Made by a program: the position numbers and the translations under genes. The notes under the pieces were generated by a model. The model was given only the letters and a program-made list of their open reading frames with translations, made no database searches and had not been told where the DNA came from. Positions 1 through 8,936 of a stretch of 37,136 nt of DNA are shown piece by piece (within the stretch, counting starts at the first letter, position 1; every line of letters starts with the position of its first letter). The stretch is taken from positions 1-37,136 of the forward strand of contig CAJTOH010000037.1 of assembly GCA_910577685.1 (NCBI GenBank), read 5' to 3'. The stretch is from an uncultured Dorea sp. GTDB taxonomy: Bacteria > Bacillota > Clostridia > Lachnospirales > Lachnospiraceae.

Positions 1-88
1 TAATGGAGCCTATTTTTTTGACTCCAGTTTTTCATAGGCTACTTTACACTACCATTTTTTTGTAAACATATATATCAACTATGCCAAA

Positions 89-112
89 AAAAGGCTGCCG
101 AAACAGCCTTTT
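89..112 (-). terminator. Intrinsic terminator of the sugar ABC operon
   Basis: A 9-bp perfect stem (AAAAGGCTG / CAGCCTTTT) with a 6-base loop lies just past the stop codon of the last permease gene. Read on the minus strand it is followed by a run of seven T residues. This is a standard rho-independent terminator placed to end the solute-binding protein / permease operon. Confidence 0.85.
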
Positions 113-133
113 CCCGTCAGACAAAATATTATA

Positions 134-979
134 CTATTCCTTGACTCCGCCAAGCGTCACACCTGCAATAATAAACTTAGACAGCAGGAGATATACGATA
201 ATAATCGGCACGATCGCTACAAGAATCATAGTATAGATCTTACCCATATCAAAATTCATATAATCGGCTCCCCGAAGCGTGGCTATCAAAATCGGTACGG
301 TCATCTTTTCCTTAGACTGGATTACCAGAGCCGGAACAAAGTAATTGTTCCACGTACCTACAAACGAGAAGATTGCCTGCACCGCAATCGCCGGTTTCAT
401 AATCGGAAGCACAATTCGGTTAAATGTCTTGAACTCCCCGGAGCCGTCAATTCTTGCCGCCTCCACAAGCGACAGCGGGAGCGACGACTGCAGATAACTA
501 TACATAAAGTAAAATACTGCAGGAGACGCAATAGAAGGAATAATTAACGGAAGCAGGGAATCATACATTCCCATATTCGTAATTAACCGCAGGAAACCCA
601 TCGCCGTTACCTGTGTCGGCATCACAAGGATTGCCATGATAAAGGTAAACGCAATTTTCTTTAATTTAAAGTTATATGCATATAAACCATATGCCGTTAA
701 TGCCGAAAAGTATGTACAGATTGCCGCCGAGCATCCGGAAACGATCAGACTGTTTAAAATCCCCCGAAACATTGGAAACGTCCCGTCATTCGCAACATTT
801 TTCAAGTTATCAAGCAGATAGGCGCCCGGCAGTGCGGAAAAGCCTTTCTGTAGTTCTGCATGTGACCGGGTTGCATTGACAATCAGAATATAGAAGAAAA
901 ACAGGCACATGAATGATAAGATGAGCAATACAATATGCGCAACGATACTCCTTAAATGATTTGGCTGTTTTGATTTCAT
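134..979 (-). CDS. Carbohydrate ABC transporter permease, MalG-like (CUT1)
   Basis: This is an inner-membrane permease of a CUT1-type sugar importer, about 281 residues. The start is the ATG at 979 because AGGAGA sits just upstream; a longer reading frame begins further upstream but is basic and has no ribosome site. Several hydrophobic helices are visible, beginning about residue 12. The cytoplasmic EAA loop that contacts the ATPase reads VEAARIDGSGEFKTFNRIVLP. It is the last gene of a minus-strand operon, four bases after the MalF-like permease and upstream of a terminator. No ATPase is encoded nearby, so a shared MsmK/UgpC-type ATPase elsewhere is presumed. By context (two GH94 phosphorylases divergently transcribed) the substrate is likely a beta-linked gluco-oligosaccharide; that is inference. 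Confidence 0.9.
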   Translation of the reverse strand: MKSKQPNHLRSIVAHIVLLILSFMCLFFFYILIVNATRSHAELQKGFSALPGAYLLDNLKNVANDGTFPMFRGILNSLIVSGCSAAICTYFSALTAYGLYAYNFKLKKIAFTFIMAILVMPTQVTAMGFLRLITNMGMYDSLLPLIIPSIASPAVFYFMYSYLQSSLPLSLVEAARIDGSGEFKTFNRIVLPIMKPAIAVQAIFSFVGTWNNYFVPALVIQSKEKMTVPILIATLRGADYMNFDMGKIYTMILVAIVPIIIVYLLLSKFIIAGVTLGGVKE

Positions 980-983
980 ACCC

Positions 984-1946
984 CTATCTCCTTCCTTGTT
1001 TTCTCGCCAGCTTCTTTGCTTTCTTCGCCGCCGCCTTTGAACCGTCCGGATCGTCATTATTCGTCATCCGGTATACAAAGAAACAAAGAATACCGCTGAC
1101 GATGAACAGATATACGGACAATGCTCCCGCCATACCATAGTTCCTGCTCTTTAAGTGGCTGTTCAGGAACATAATCAGCGTCATAGACGTTCTATCCGGA
1201 CTTCCCTGCCCGTTTGTCAGAATCTGAGGAACATCAAACATCTGCAGGCCTCCAATAATTGCCGTAATCAATGTATAAGCAAGAATCGGACGTATCTGCG
1301 GAAGCGTTATATAGAAGAATCTCTGGAAACTGTTGCAGCCGTCCAGTTCAGACGCTTCGAAGACATCCGGGCTGATACCCATGATCGCCGCCATGAGCAT
1401 AATCGTCGAATTCCCAAACCACATCAGAAAATTCATAAACCCGACCAAAGACCTTGTTCCCATAACAGAGCCCAGAAAATCAATCGGCCGGCTAGTCAGC
1501 CCTATGGACATCAGAATCCCGTTCACCGGCCCGTTGGTTGAGAACATGGTAAAAAATAACATTGCAAACGCTGACGCCATGATCAGATTGGGCAGATAGA
1601 TGACTACCTTAAAAAACTGTGTCCCATGTATCTTTAAACGCGCGTCTACAAACCACTCCGCAAGCACCAGCGCAATCACAATCTGGGGGATAAACCCTAT
1701 AATCCATAAGATCATGGTGTTTAACGCATATTTTAGCATATCCGAACCCAGAAGGCTTATGTAATTCGCCATTCCTATAAAGTTAGGCCCCACTTCTTTA
1801 ATCCCCGAACGATAGTATTCAAAAAAACTATACCGAATCGTATCGATTAAAGGAATAAAAGAAAAGATGAAAAAACTGATAAAAAACGGAAGAATAAAAA
1901 AATAACCCCATTTCGAATAATCAACTTTTTTGTTTTTTTGTTTCAT
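984..1946 (-). CDS. Sugar ABC transporter permease, MalF-like (CUT1)
   Basis: This 320-residue membrane permease is the partner of the MalG-like protein downstream. It begins with a short basic tail followed by a first hydrophobic helix at about residues 15-35, and has further helices typical of six-helix CUT1 permeases. The EAA loop is FEASELDGCNSFQRFFYITLP, the family signature that docks on the ATPase. The C-terminus is very Lys/Arg/Ala rich. The ATG at 1946 has a weak purine-rich ribosome site. It lies about 140 bases after the solute-binding lipoprotein gene and four bases before the next permease, so the three genes form one uptake operon. Confidence 0.9.
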   Translation of the reverse strand: MKQKNKKVDYSKWGYFFILPFFISFFIFSFIPLIDTIRYSFFEYYRSGIKEVGPNFIGMANYISLLGSDMLKYALNTMILWIIGFIPQIVIALVLAEWFVDARLKIHGTQFFKVVIYLPNLIMASAFAMLFFTMFSTNGPVNGILMSIGLTSRPIDFLGSVMGTRSLVGFMNFLMWFGNSTIMLMAAIMGISPDVFEASELDGCNSFQRFFYITLPQIRPILAYTLITAIIGGLQMFDVPQILTNGQGSPDRTSMTLIMFLNSHLKSRNYGMAGALSVYLFIVSGILCFFVYRMTNNDDPDGSKAAAKKAKKLARKQGRR

Positions 1947-2085
1947 ATACTGTCATCCCTTTCTTTCTCAGGTGTCCTGCGGGGCAGCCAACTCCTTGCT
2001 TCAGCCGCCAAATGCATATGTAGGCAAAGAATGCGCATCCGGCTCGCTGCCTGCGTAAAATCAACGCCCCACAATAAGCTTATCT

Positions 2086-3456
2086 CTACTCCGGCCACTG
2101 AATCTCCGTAATATCAGGATAACGTTCTATAATTGCCGTTTCAAAATTGCTCTTTGCCTTATCATAGTCAACCTTACCCTGCAAGTAATCGCTGAAAGAA
2201 TTCTGAATCAGTTCCACACATCCCTGGTCGTAAGCAGATAGAGGGGCAATCTCAATATTCTCAGCAACCGGCGCAAAATATGTAAACGCATTCTGTCCAC
2301 CTAAAAACTCCGAAGCAAAAGCCTTGTCCTTTGCCGCTTTCTGCATACCGCTTACAGTATTCGTAAAATCCGAATACTCCTTTGAAATCTTCAACAGATT
2401 ATCTTTATTCACTGTTACCGAAAGAATAATATCCTTAACATGCTCCGGATTATCCGTACCAGTACATGCATGGACATAGGAGCCGCCCCAGTTATACTCC
2501 TGCGGAGGATTGGTAACGGCCCACGCGCCGTCTTCACCGTCCCAGTTTGGTTTCAACGTAAAATCAATCCCCCATGCCGGAAACAGAAAAGCAAATACTT
2601 TAGATGATGAACTCATTGCCTTGTTCCAGTCGTCATTCCACTGTCCCTTTACATTCTTGTCAAGATATTCTGCGTCCAGCCATTCCTTGGAGTCATTCAC
2701 CCAGTCCATAATCTTCTGATCCACCTTAATGGTCGTTTCTCCAGGGCTTACCCAAGACTCGTCAATACTATTTCCATAAAGGCGGAAGGTATCTGCATAA
2801 GAGGAGAATGTATAATATCCTTTTTCCTTTAATTCCCCTGCCGTTTCCTTCAAAGTATCCCAATCCTTTACTTTCTGGCCAATTTCTTCCGGATCATCGG
2901 TTCCGAACACATCTTTGGCAATATCGCGGCGGTACACCAGAAGTCCCGGACAGCACTGCCAGGTAGAACCTCTCTGAACTCCTTCCGTATCCGACGCTGT
3001 TACCTTTGTAAATTCATACTGGTCAGTAAGTTCCTTATCCGGATCAATCCCTAACTCCTTAAGCGGCATAGCTGCATCCGCATCCTTATCCGTATATTTA
3101 TTTACATAGTCCGTTTCCGACAAGAAGATGTCTACCTTATCGTCTGCCGCCGCATCTGCCTGCTTCATCAAAGCCTCGTCTAATTTCTGCTGGTAAACAC
3201 CATCCTGATTGGGATTGATGATCCAATGGATCTCCGTACCGTCATTCAAAGTAGTAACCGTACCGTCGGAAGATGTTTCTTTTACCTCTGGATAAACCGC
3301 CTCCACTCTCTTACGGAATTCGTCGTTCCAGCTATAGATATTGATGACCTTTCCTTCCCCTCCGTCACTTCCGGAACCGGCTGACTTTCCACAACCAGCC
3401 GCCATACTTGCCGCCATTGCCGTAACCAACAAGATGCTAACTACTCTCTTTTTCAT
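2086..3456 (-). CDS. Extracellular sugar-binding lipoprotein of ABC importer
   Basis: This is a solute-binding protein of about 456 residues that captures sugar outside the cell for the two permeases downstream. The start is the ATG at 3456, preceded by GGAGG; an upstream in-frame ATG would add a non-signal extension. The N-terminus is a lipoprotein signal peptide (MKKRVVSILLV) ending in a lipobox AAGC with Cys22 as the lipidated residue, followed by a Gly/Ser linker. Length and the Trp-rich C-terminal half fit family-1 extracellular solute-binding proteins. It is the first gene of the operon and has a good sigma-A-type promoter. Specificity cannot be read from sequence; the adjacent GH94 phosphorylases suggest a beta-glucan-derived disaccharide or oligosaccharide. 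Confidence 0.9.
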   Translation of the reverse strand: MKKRVVSILLVTAMAASMAAGCGKSAGSGSDGGEGKVINIYSWNDEFRKRVEAVYPEVKETSSDGTVTTLNDGTEIHWIINPNQDGVYQQKLDEALMKQADAAADDKVDIFLSETDYVNKYTDKDADAAMPLKELGIDPDKELTDQYEFTKVTASDTEGVQRGSTWQCCPGLLVYRRDIAKDVFGTDDPEEIGQKVKDWDTLKETAGELKEKGYYTFSSYADTFRLYGNSIDESWVSPGETTIKVDQKIMDWVNDSKEWLDAEYLDKNVKGQWNDDWNKAMSSSSKVFAFLFPAWGIDFTLKPNWDGEDGAWAVTNPPQEYNWGGSYVHACTGTDNPEHVKDIILSVTVNKDNLLKISKEYSDFTNTVSGMQKAAKDKAFASEFLGGQNAFTYFAPVAENIEIAPLSAYDQGCVELIQNSFSDYLQGKVDYDKAKSNFETAIIERYPDITEIQWPE

Positions 3457-3536
3457 TTTGAAAAATCCTCCTTTTTTCATTTTGCCAAGCATCACTTCAC
3501 ACTTGTTAAACGGATTATAGCGAAAGATTATTTTTT

Positions 3537-3566
3537 GTTATACTAAAGATTTTACAAAAATGTCAA
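3537..3566 (-). promoter_or_regulatory. Promoter of the sugar ABC operon
   Basis: On the minus strand a perfect -35 box TTGACA (3566-3561) is followed after 18 bases by TATAAC (3542-3537). It lies about 80 bases before the ATG of the solute-binding protein. The -35 box is embedded in an imperfect inverted repeat (TGTCA..TGACA), so repressor or activator control is plausible. Confidence 0.75.
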
Positions 3567-3640
3567 ATTCATGACACATTTTTAGTTTCCTGTTTCTTCC
3601 TGCCATATCATCGGTTTCCATACTATTTTAGGTCATGAAT
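3567..3640. repeat. Inverted pair of the 9-mer ATTCATGAC in the divergent control region
   Basis: ATTCATGAC occurs at 3567-3575 and its exact reverse complement GTCATGAAT at 3632-3640. The first copy abuts the -35 box of the ABC operon promoter; the second lies upstream of the GH94 leader. Two oriented copies in one divergent intergenic region look like operators for a single regulator, possibly the AraC-type protein encoded downstream of the GH94 genes. Confidence 0.45.
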
Positions 3641-3652
3641 CTGTTATTTTTC

Positions 3653-3680
3653 ACATGTATTTTATTTTTTTCATACATGT
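3653..3680. promoter_or_regulatory. 8-bp inverted repeat in the GH94 leader
   Basis: ACATGTAT (3653-3660) and ATACATGT (3673-3680) form a perfect inverted repeat with a 12-base T-rich spacer, 50-77 bases before the TTG start of the first phosphorylase gene. It may be an operator or a weak RNA hairpin; the spacer and lack of a GC stem argue against a terminator. Confidence 0.35.
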
Positions 3681-3729
3681 TTTCTTCTATGATATCTACT
3701 ATATATCAACTTCAGAAAGGAGCATAAGA

Positions 3730-6429
3730 TTGAATCATTTAAAATTTATTGACGAACACGGAAGTTTCTTATTAGAACAGCCGGAAAATACAAGTTACTT
3801 ATATTTTCCTCTCGCGTCAGAAACCGGATTAAAAAGCTCTGTCACACCAAATCTCGGCGGCGATGCAAAGATAAATCAGGAAATATTCCTATTAGAACCG
3901 GTAAGCTCGGAAAACCTGCACAACAACCGTTCCACCCGCAATTTCTGGTTCTTTAAAGAAGGGATTGGCGCTTACTCCGCTACCGGATCGTCCGCCGAAC
4001 AGGAATACGCCAAATTCACATCCATGCAGGATGAACAGGAACTGAGCGCCGGATTCATGTGGCAGACCTTAAAGCGAACTTCCAAAACCTATCAATTATC
4101 CTCCACAGTCACCTCTTTTATTCCTAGAGATGACAATGTAGAAATCATGCATATAACCATACGGAACCTTTCCGAAAACACCCAGGAACTGACTGCCTAT
4201 GCCGCTGTTCCTATCTATGGGCGCAGTGCGGACAACATCCGGGATCATCGGAACGTAACATCCATGCTGCACCGTATTGAAACAACAGAAAACGGAGTTC
4301 TTGTCTGTCCGACCATGTCTTTTGATGAAAAAGGCCACCGCCCCAACAAACAAATCTACTACGTCATGGGCCGAACGGAAAAGGATAAGAAACCAACTGA
4401 CTTTTACCCTACCGTAGAAAGCTTTCTGGGAGAAGGCGGAACCTTTACCCGTCCCTGTGCCATATATAATCAGTATCCGGGGGGTCCTGCCTTTTTCCAC
4501 ACTGCAGGAAAAGAGGCAATGGGCGCTTTCCGTTTTGAACCGGTTACGCTTGATCCCGGTGAAAGTGCAGAATACATCGTACTCCTGGGCACGGAAAACA
4601 ATAAAGACGCAATTTCCAAGATCTTTGATAAATATAACACTATCGAAAAGGTAGGGCAGGCATTCCAAGATACCAAATCCTATTGGCAGAACAAGGTCGC
4701 TGTCCATTTCCATACAGGAGAACCTATGTTTGATCGCTGGATGAAATGGGTCTGTTTTCAGCCTTTCTTACGCCGGCTGTTTGGCTGCTCTTTTCTTCCC
4801 TATCACGATTACGGACGGGGAGGACGGGGCTTTAGAGACCTATGGCAGGATTGCCTGTCCTTACTTTTGATAGAGCCGGAAAATGTCGGCCAAATGATTG
4901 CCGCAAATTACGGCGGAGTCCGCATCGACGGGACGAATGCAACCATCATAGGCGACGGAAACGGCAATTTTATTGCAGACCGGAACGGAATCACAAGGGT
5001 CTGGATGGATCACGCATTCTGGCCGCTGATGACGACAAAGCTCTATATCGACCAGACCGGGGATATGGAAATATTAAATAGGCAGATTCCCTATTTTAAA
5101 GATGCACAATGTATGCGGGGAACCGAAACCGATCGCTTATGGAAACCGGAACAAGGAAACAGGCAACGTACCGATGAAGGCACGGTCTATAAAGGAAGTA
5201 TTCTAGAGCATCTTCTGATCCAGCAGCTTACCGCCTTCTACGAGGTTGGAGACCATAACGTCTGCCGGCTCCGGGGCGCAGACTGGAACGACGCCCTGGA
5301 TATGGCTTCTGAACATGGTGAAAGCGTTGCCTTCACCTTTGCCTATGCGGGCAGCCTGAGGGAGCTTGCCGCATTAATCCGCCTTCTTGACAGCCATTCT
5401 TCTACACATACTGCAGAACTTTTGGAGGAAATTACACTTTTACTGTCAAACGATACGGGGATATTTGACAACATTCGTCGAAAACATAAAATCCTCTCCG
5501 ACTATACCGCTAGATGTAGACATAACATTAGCGGTAAACGTACCAGCATTTCCCTTCCCGCTCTTGCCGCAGACCTGATTCAAAAGGCAAACTGGCTTGC
5601 GGAGCACTTAAGAACACAGGAATGGATTGACATCGACAAAGAAAACGGCTGGTTTAACAGCTATTATGATAACCATGGATATGCTGTTGAAGGCCTCTGC
5701 GAAGGCCGGATACGGATGATGCTGATCGGCCAGGTTTTCGCTGTCATGAGCGGAGTCGCAAAAGACAGGCATATCCGCAAAATAACGGCAAGCGCAGACC
5801 ACTATCTCTACCAAAAGGAAATCGGCGGCTACCGTCTGAATACAGACTTTCATGAACTAAAGTTCGACATGGGCCGTATGTTCGGATTTGCTTATGGCGA
5901 AAAAGAAAACGGCGCCGTGTTCTCCCATATGACGGTGATGTATGCCAACGCCCTATACCGCCGAGGATTTGTCCGCGAGGGATGGAAAGCATTGAAAACC
6001 CTTGCCGATACGGCGATGGATTTTGAAACCAGCCATATTTATCCGGGAATTCCGGAATACTTCCGTTCTGATGGGCGCGGAATGTATCCGTATCTAACGG
6101 GGGCTGCAAGCTGGTACATGCTGACAATGATCACGGAAGTTTTCGGCGTACGCGGCATAGCCGGAGATCTGATTCTCTGCCCCAAACTTCTCGCCTGCCA
6201 GTTTGACGCAGACGGAGCCGCTTCCATTACCATTCCTTTTGCAGGCAAAAACTTAACCGTTTTCTATCAAAACAGCGGCAGCAAAGACTACGGCGACTAT
6301 ATTATCGATTCCGCCTCCTGTGACGGAACGGAACTTGAAGTAAATGAAGATTCCTTTGTCATTCTTCCAAGAGACATGATCGCCGCCCTGTCAGATAGCA
6401 CCCACAGAATCATCATAAACTTACAATAA
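3730..6429 (+). CDS. GH94 family glycoside phosphorylase (about 900 aa clade)
   Basis: This is a cytoplasmic phosphorylase that would split a beta-linked gluco-saccharide with inorganic phosphate to give glucose 1-phosphate plus a shortened sugar. I chose TTG at 3730 as start: AAAGGAG lies 7 bases upstream, whereas the upstream in-frame ATG (3655) adds a Phe/Tyr-rich stretch with no ribosome site. From TTG it is 899 residues. The GH94 signatures are present: RDLWQD at 369-374 (sugar and phosphate site region) and ADWNDALD with Asp521 at the position of the catalytic acid. The N-terminal half is the beta-sandwich and the C-terminal half the alpha/alpha barrel. Its length is closer to laminaribiose-phosphorylase-like enzymes than to the roughly 810-residue cellobiose type, but specificity is unproven. 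It is first gene of a two-gene operon, 23 bases before the second phosphorylase. Confidence 0.88.
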   Translation: MNHLKFIDEHGSFLLEQPENTSYLYFPLASETGLKSSVTPNLGGDAKINQEIFLLEPVSSENLHNNRSTRNFWFFKEGIGAYSATGSSAEQEYAKFTSMQDEQELSAGFMWQTLKRTSKTYQLSSTVTSFIPRDDNVEIMHITIRNLSENTQELTAYAAVPIYGRSADNIRDHRNVTSMLHRIETTENGVLVCPTMSFDEKGHRPNKQIYYVMGRTEKDKKPTDFYPTVESFLGEGGTFTRPCAIYNQYPGGPAFFHTAGKEAMGAFRFEPVTLDPGESAEYIVLLGTENNKDAISKIFDKYNTIEKVGQAFQDTKSYWQNKVAVHFHTGEPMFDRWMKWVCFQPFLRRLFGCSFLPYHDYGRGGRGFRDLWQDCLSLLLIEPENVGQMIAANYGGVRIDGTNATIIGDGNGNFIADRNGITRVWMDHAFWPLMTTKLYIDQTGDMEILNRQIPYFKDAQCMRGTETDRLWKPEQGNRQRTDEGTVYKGSILEHLLIQQLTAFYEVGDHNVCRLRGADWNDALDMASEHGESVAFTFAYAGSLRELAALIRLLDSHSSTHTAELLEEITLLLSNDTGIFDNIRRKHKILSDYTARCRHNISGKRTSISLPALAADLIQKANWLAEHLRTQEWIDIDKENGWFNSYYDNHGYAVEGLCEGRIRMMLIGQVFAVMSGVAKDRHIRKITASADHYLYQKEIGGYRLNTDFHELKFDMGRMFGFAYGEKENGAVFSHMTVMYANALYRRGFVREGWKALKTLADTAMDFETSHIYPGIPEYFRSDGRGMYPYLTGAASWYMLTMITEVFGVRGIAGDLILCPKLLACQFDADGAASITIPFAGKNLTVFYQNSGSKDYGDYIIDSASCDGTELEVNEDSFVILPRDMIAALSDSTHRIIINLQ

Positions 6430-6452
6430 ATTTCAGAAAGGACATACTTACT

Positions 6453-8864
6453 ATGAGATATGGATATTTTGACGATGCAAACCGAGAATACGTGATTGAA
6501 AGGCCGGATACTCCCGCTCCCTGGGTAAATTATCTGGGTTCTCCTGATTATGGCGCAATTATCTCCAATAATGCGGGCGGATACAGCTTTGCAAAGTCCG
6601 GTGCAAACGGACGGATTCTCCGCTATATTTTTAACAGTTTCGACCAGCCTGGACGTTACCTCTACATTCGTGATAACGATTCCAGGGACTATTGGTCCGC
6701 CTCCTGGCAGCCCGTAGGTAAAAGCCTGAAGCGTTATAACGGCAGATGCCGACACGGTATGGGCTATACCAAAATGACGGCAGACTACGATGGTATTTTC
6801 TCAGAGGCATCCTACTATGTGCCTCTTGGAAAAACTTACGAGGTATGGGCTCTTTCCATAAAGAATCAATCTCCCCACGCCAGAAACCTTACCCTGACAG
6901 GCTATGCTGAATTTACCAACCACAGTAATTACGAACAGGATCAGGTTAACTTACAATACTCCTTGTTTATTACCAAAACATTGTTTGAGAAAAACAGGCT
7001 GATCCAACAGATCCACGGGAATCTGGACGCCCTGCCGGAGGATGAAACGGTAGATGAAAAGAATGTTACAGAACGTTTCTTTGGTCTTGCGGGAGCTGAT
7101 ATTTCGTCTTACTGTGGTAAAAAAGAACACTTTCTGGGAAGATATCACGGTTATGGTAATCCCCAGGGCGTTCTGTCCGGGCATCTTGGCAATGTTACCA
7201 GCTACAATGAAAATTCCTGCGGCGCGCTTTCCTGCCAGCTTACATTAGCGCCAAAAGAAACAAAAACCATCCTTTTTCTGCTTGGCACAGGAGGAAACTC
7301 TCAGGCATCCGCTATCCTTGGCACTTATGAAAATCCGGCGGAAAAAATCGATGAGGAATTAAAAGAACTTAGGAACTACTGGAATAAGAAGCTCGACCAT
7401 CTGAAAGTCAAAACGCCCAGTCCGGAATTTAACACTATGCTGAACATCTGGAATGCGTACAACTGCTTTATGACCTTCATCTGGTCCCGCGCCGCATCCT
7501 TCATTTACTGCGGCCTGCGCAATGGTTACGGCTATCGTGATACGGTACAGGATATTCAGGGCATCATCCACCTTGCACCAGAAATGGCGGTGGAAAAGAT
7601 CCGCTTTATGCTTTCCGCACAGGTAAGTAACGGAGGCGGTCTTCCACTTGTAAAATTTACCCATACCCCAGGACAGGAAGACACTCCAGACGACGCATCC
7701 TATCGGCAGGAAACCGGCCATCCTGCTTATCGTGCTGACGACGCACTGTGGCTCTTTCCAACTATATACAAATATATTGCCGAAACCGGAGACAAAGAAT
7801 TCCTTGATGAAATCATTCCCTTTGCGGACAAAGACAAAGCCAGTACCTATGAACACTTAAAACGAGCGATTACATTCTCACTGGAGCATATGGGTCCTCA
7901 TAACATGCCTGCCGGACTTTATGCAGACTGGAACGACTGTCTGCGTCTGGGCGCAAATGGAGAATCCTCTTTTGTCGCCCTGCAGTTCTATTATGCAATG
8001 ACCATCCTAAGGAAATTTGCCGAGCACAAAAAAGACAAGAATTATATGGAATACCTGGAAGAAAAACAAGAAAAAATCGGTGAGGTCATCCAGAGAATGT
8101 GTTGGGATCACGACCGCTTTATCCGGGGATACACAGAAACCGGAGAACGGATCGGCGCGGCAGGCGACCGGGAAGCCAACCTATGGCTGAACCCTCAGAG
8201 CTGGTCCGTCATCAGCGGGCTTGCATCCGCTAAGCAGGCTGATACTGTCCTTACGAATGTCTTCGAAAAGCTAAATACGGAATACGGCGCTCTCCTGATG
8301 GATCCGCCTTATCATACCCATGCTTTCGACGGCGCCCTTGCCGTCATCTATAACCAGGGAGCGAAAGAAAATGCAGGAATCTTCTCCCAGTCCCAGGGAT
8401 GGCTGATCCTTGCAGAAGCCCTGCGCGGGCACGGCGGCCGCGCATTCACTTACTTCATGGAAAACGCGCCTGCTGCCTGGAATGACAGAGCAGAACTACG
8501 CTGCCTTGAGCCTTACTGCTATGGTCAGTTTACAGAAGGAACTTCCAGTAAATATCCGGGACGCTCTCATGTCCATTGGCTGACCGGTACTGCCTCAACC
8601 ATGATGGTCGGATGCGTAGAAGGAATATTAGGACTTCGCCCCGACTTAGACGGAATCACCATTGCCCCATCCATTCCAAAGGATTGGACGCATCTGGAAA
8701 TAGAAAAAGATTTCCGCGGAAAGCATCTGCATATTCTCATTGATAATCCGAATAAACGGGAATCCGGATGGGAAACGTTCGTATTAAACGGTGAAAAAAT
8801 GGACGGCAATTACATTCCTGCTGCTCTTCTTAGTGAGAATAACCAGATACGCATAATCCTCTGA
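6453..8864 (+). CDS. GH94 phosphorylase, cellobiose phosphorylase-like
   Basis: This 803-residue cytoplasmic enzyme matches the cellobiose phosphorylase group in length and N-terminal pattern (MRYGYFDDANREYVI, then NNAGGYSF). RDTVQD begins at Arg362 and ADWNDCLRLG places Asp495 as the general acid. These positions are close to those known for characterised cellobiose phosphorylases (Arg362, Asp490 in the Cellvibrio gilvus enzyme). The reaction would be cellobiose or a related disaccharide plus phosphate giving glucose 1-phosphate and glucose. The C-terminal acceptor-site segment EPYCYGQFTEGTSS differs from what I recall of classic cellobiose enzymes, so another disaccharide or an acid-ended acceptor is possible. 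AAAGGA precedes the ATG. It is co-transcribed with the upstream GH94 gene and ends at a hairpin terminator. Confidence 0.88.
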   Translation: MRYGYFDDANREYVIERPDTPAPWVNYLGSPDYGAIISNNAGGYSFAKSGANGRILRYIFNSFDQPGRYLYIRDNDSRDYWSASWQPVGKSLKRYNGRCRHGMGYTKMTADYDGIFSEASYYVPLGKTYEVWALSIKNQSPHARNLTLTGYAEFTNHSNYEQDQVNLQYSLFITKTLFEKNRLIQQIHGNLDALPEDETVDEKNVTERFFGLAGADISSYCGKKEHFLGRYHGYGNPQGVLSGHLGNVTSYNENSCGALSCQLTLAPKETKTILFLLGTGGNSQASAILGTYENPAEKIDEELKELRNYWNKKLDHLKVKTPSPEFNTMLNIWNAYNCFMTFIWSRAASFIYCGLRNGYGYRDTVQDIQGIIHLAPEMAVEKIRFMLSAQVSNGGGLPLVKFTHTPGQEDTPDDASYRQETGHPAYRADDALWLFPTIYKYIAETGDKEFLDEIIPFADKDKASTYEHLKRAITFSLEHMGPHNMPAGLYADWNDCLRLGANGESSFVALQFYYAMTILRKFAEHKKDKNYMEYLEEKQEKIGEVIQRMCWDHDRFIRGYTETGERIGAAGDREANLWLNPQSWSVISGLASAKQADTVLTNVFEKLNTEYGALLMDPPYHTHAFDGALAVIYNQGAKENAGIFSQSQGWLILAEALRGHGGRAFTYFMENAPAAWNDRAELRCLEPYCYGQFTEGTSSKYPGRSHVHWLTGTASTMMVGCVEGILGLRPDLDGITIAPSIPKDWTHLEIEKDFRGKHLHILIDNPNKRESGWETFVLNGEKMDGNYIPAALLSENNQIRIIL

Positions 8865-8905
8865 CGCAGAGCATCCTGTGACGTAAATCTTTTTGGGATA
8901 TATTC

Positions 8906-8936
8906 TGAAGGGGGCTGCTAAACAGCGCCCCCTTCA
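8906..8936 (+). terminator. Intrinsic terminator after the GH94 operon
   Basis: A 10-bp GC-rich stem (TGAAGGGGGC / GCCCCCTTCA) with an inner GCT/AGC extension and AAAC loop follows the second phosphorylase gene. A T-rich stretch follows on the plus strand. The right arm overlaps the stop codon of the convergent AraC-type gene, so the hairpin sits at the shared boundary of two convergent units. Confidence 0.8.

Noticed and set aside
1..60. Inverted repeat AGCCTAT/ATAGGCT at the left edge
   Set aside because: The 20-base loop and lack of a T run make it a weak structure; its gene context is outside the window.
3506..3524. Catabolite-responsive (cre) site before the solute-binding protein gene
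   Set aside because: TGTTAAACGGATTA has the central CG but the spacing and right half do not fit the consensus.
4096..4713. Minus-strand frame of about 205 codons opposite the first GH94 gene
   Set aside because: The plus-strand frame carries clear GH94 sequence through this stretch. The antisense frame has no ribosome site or recognisable motif.
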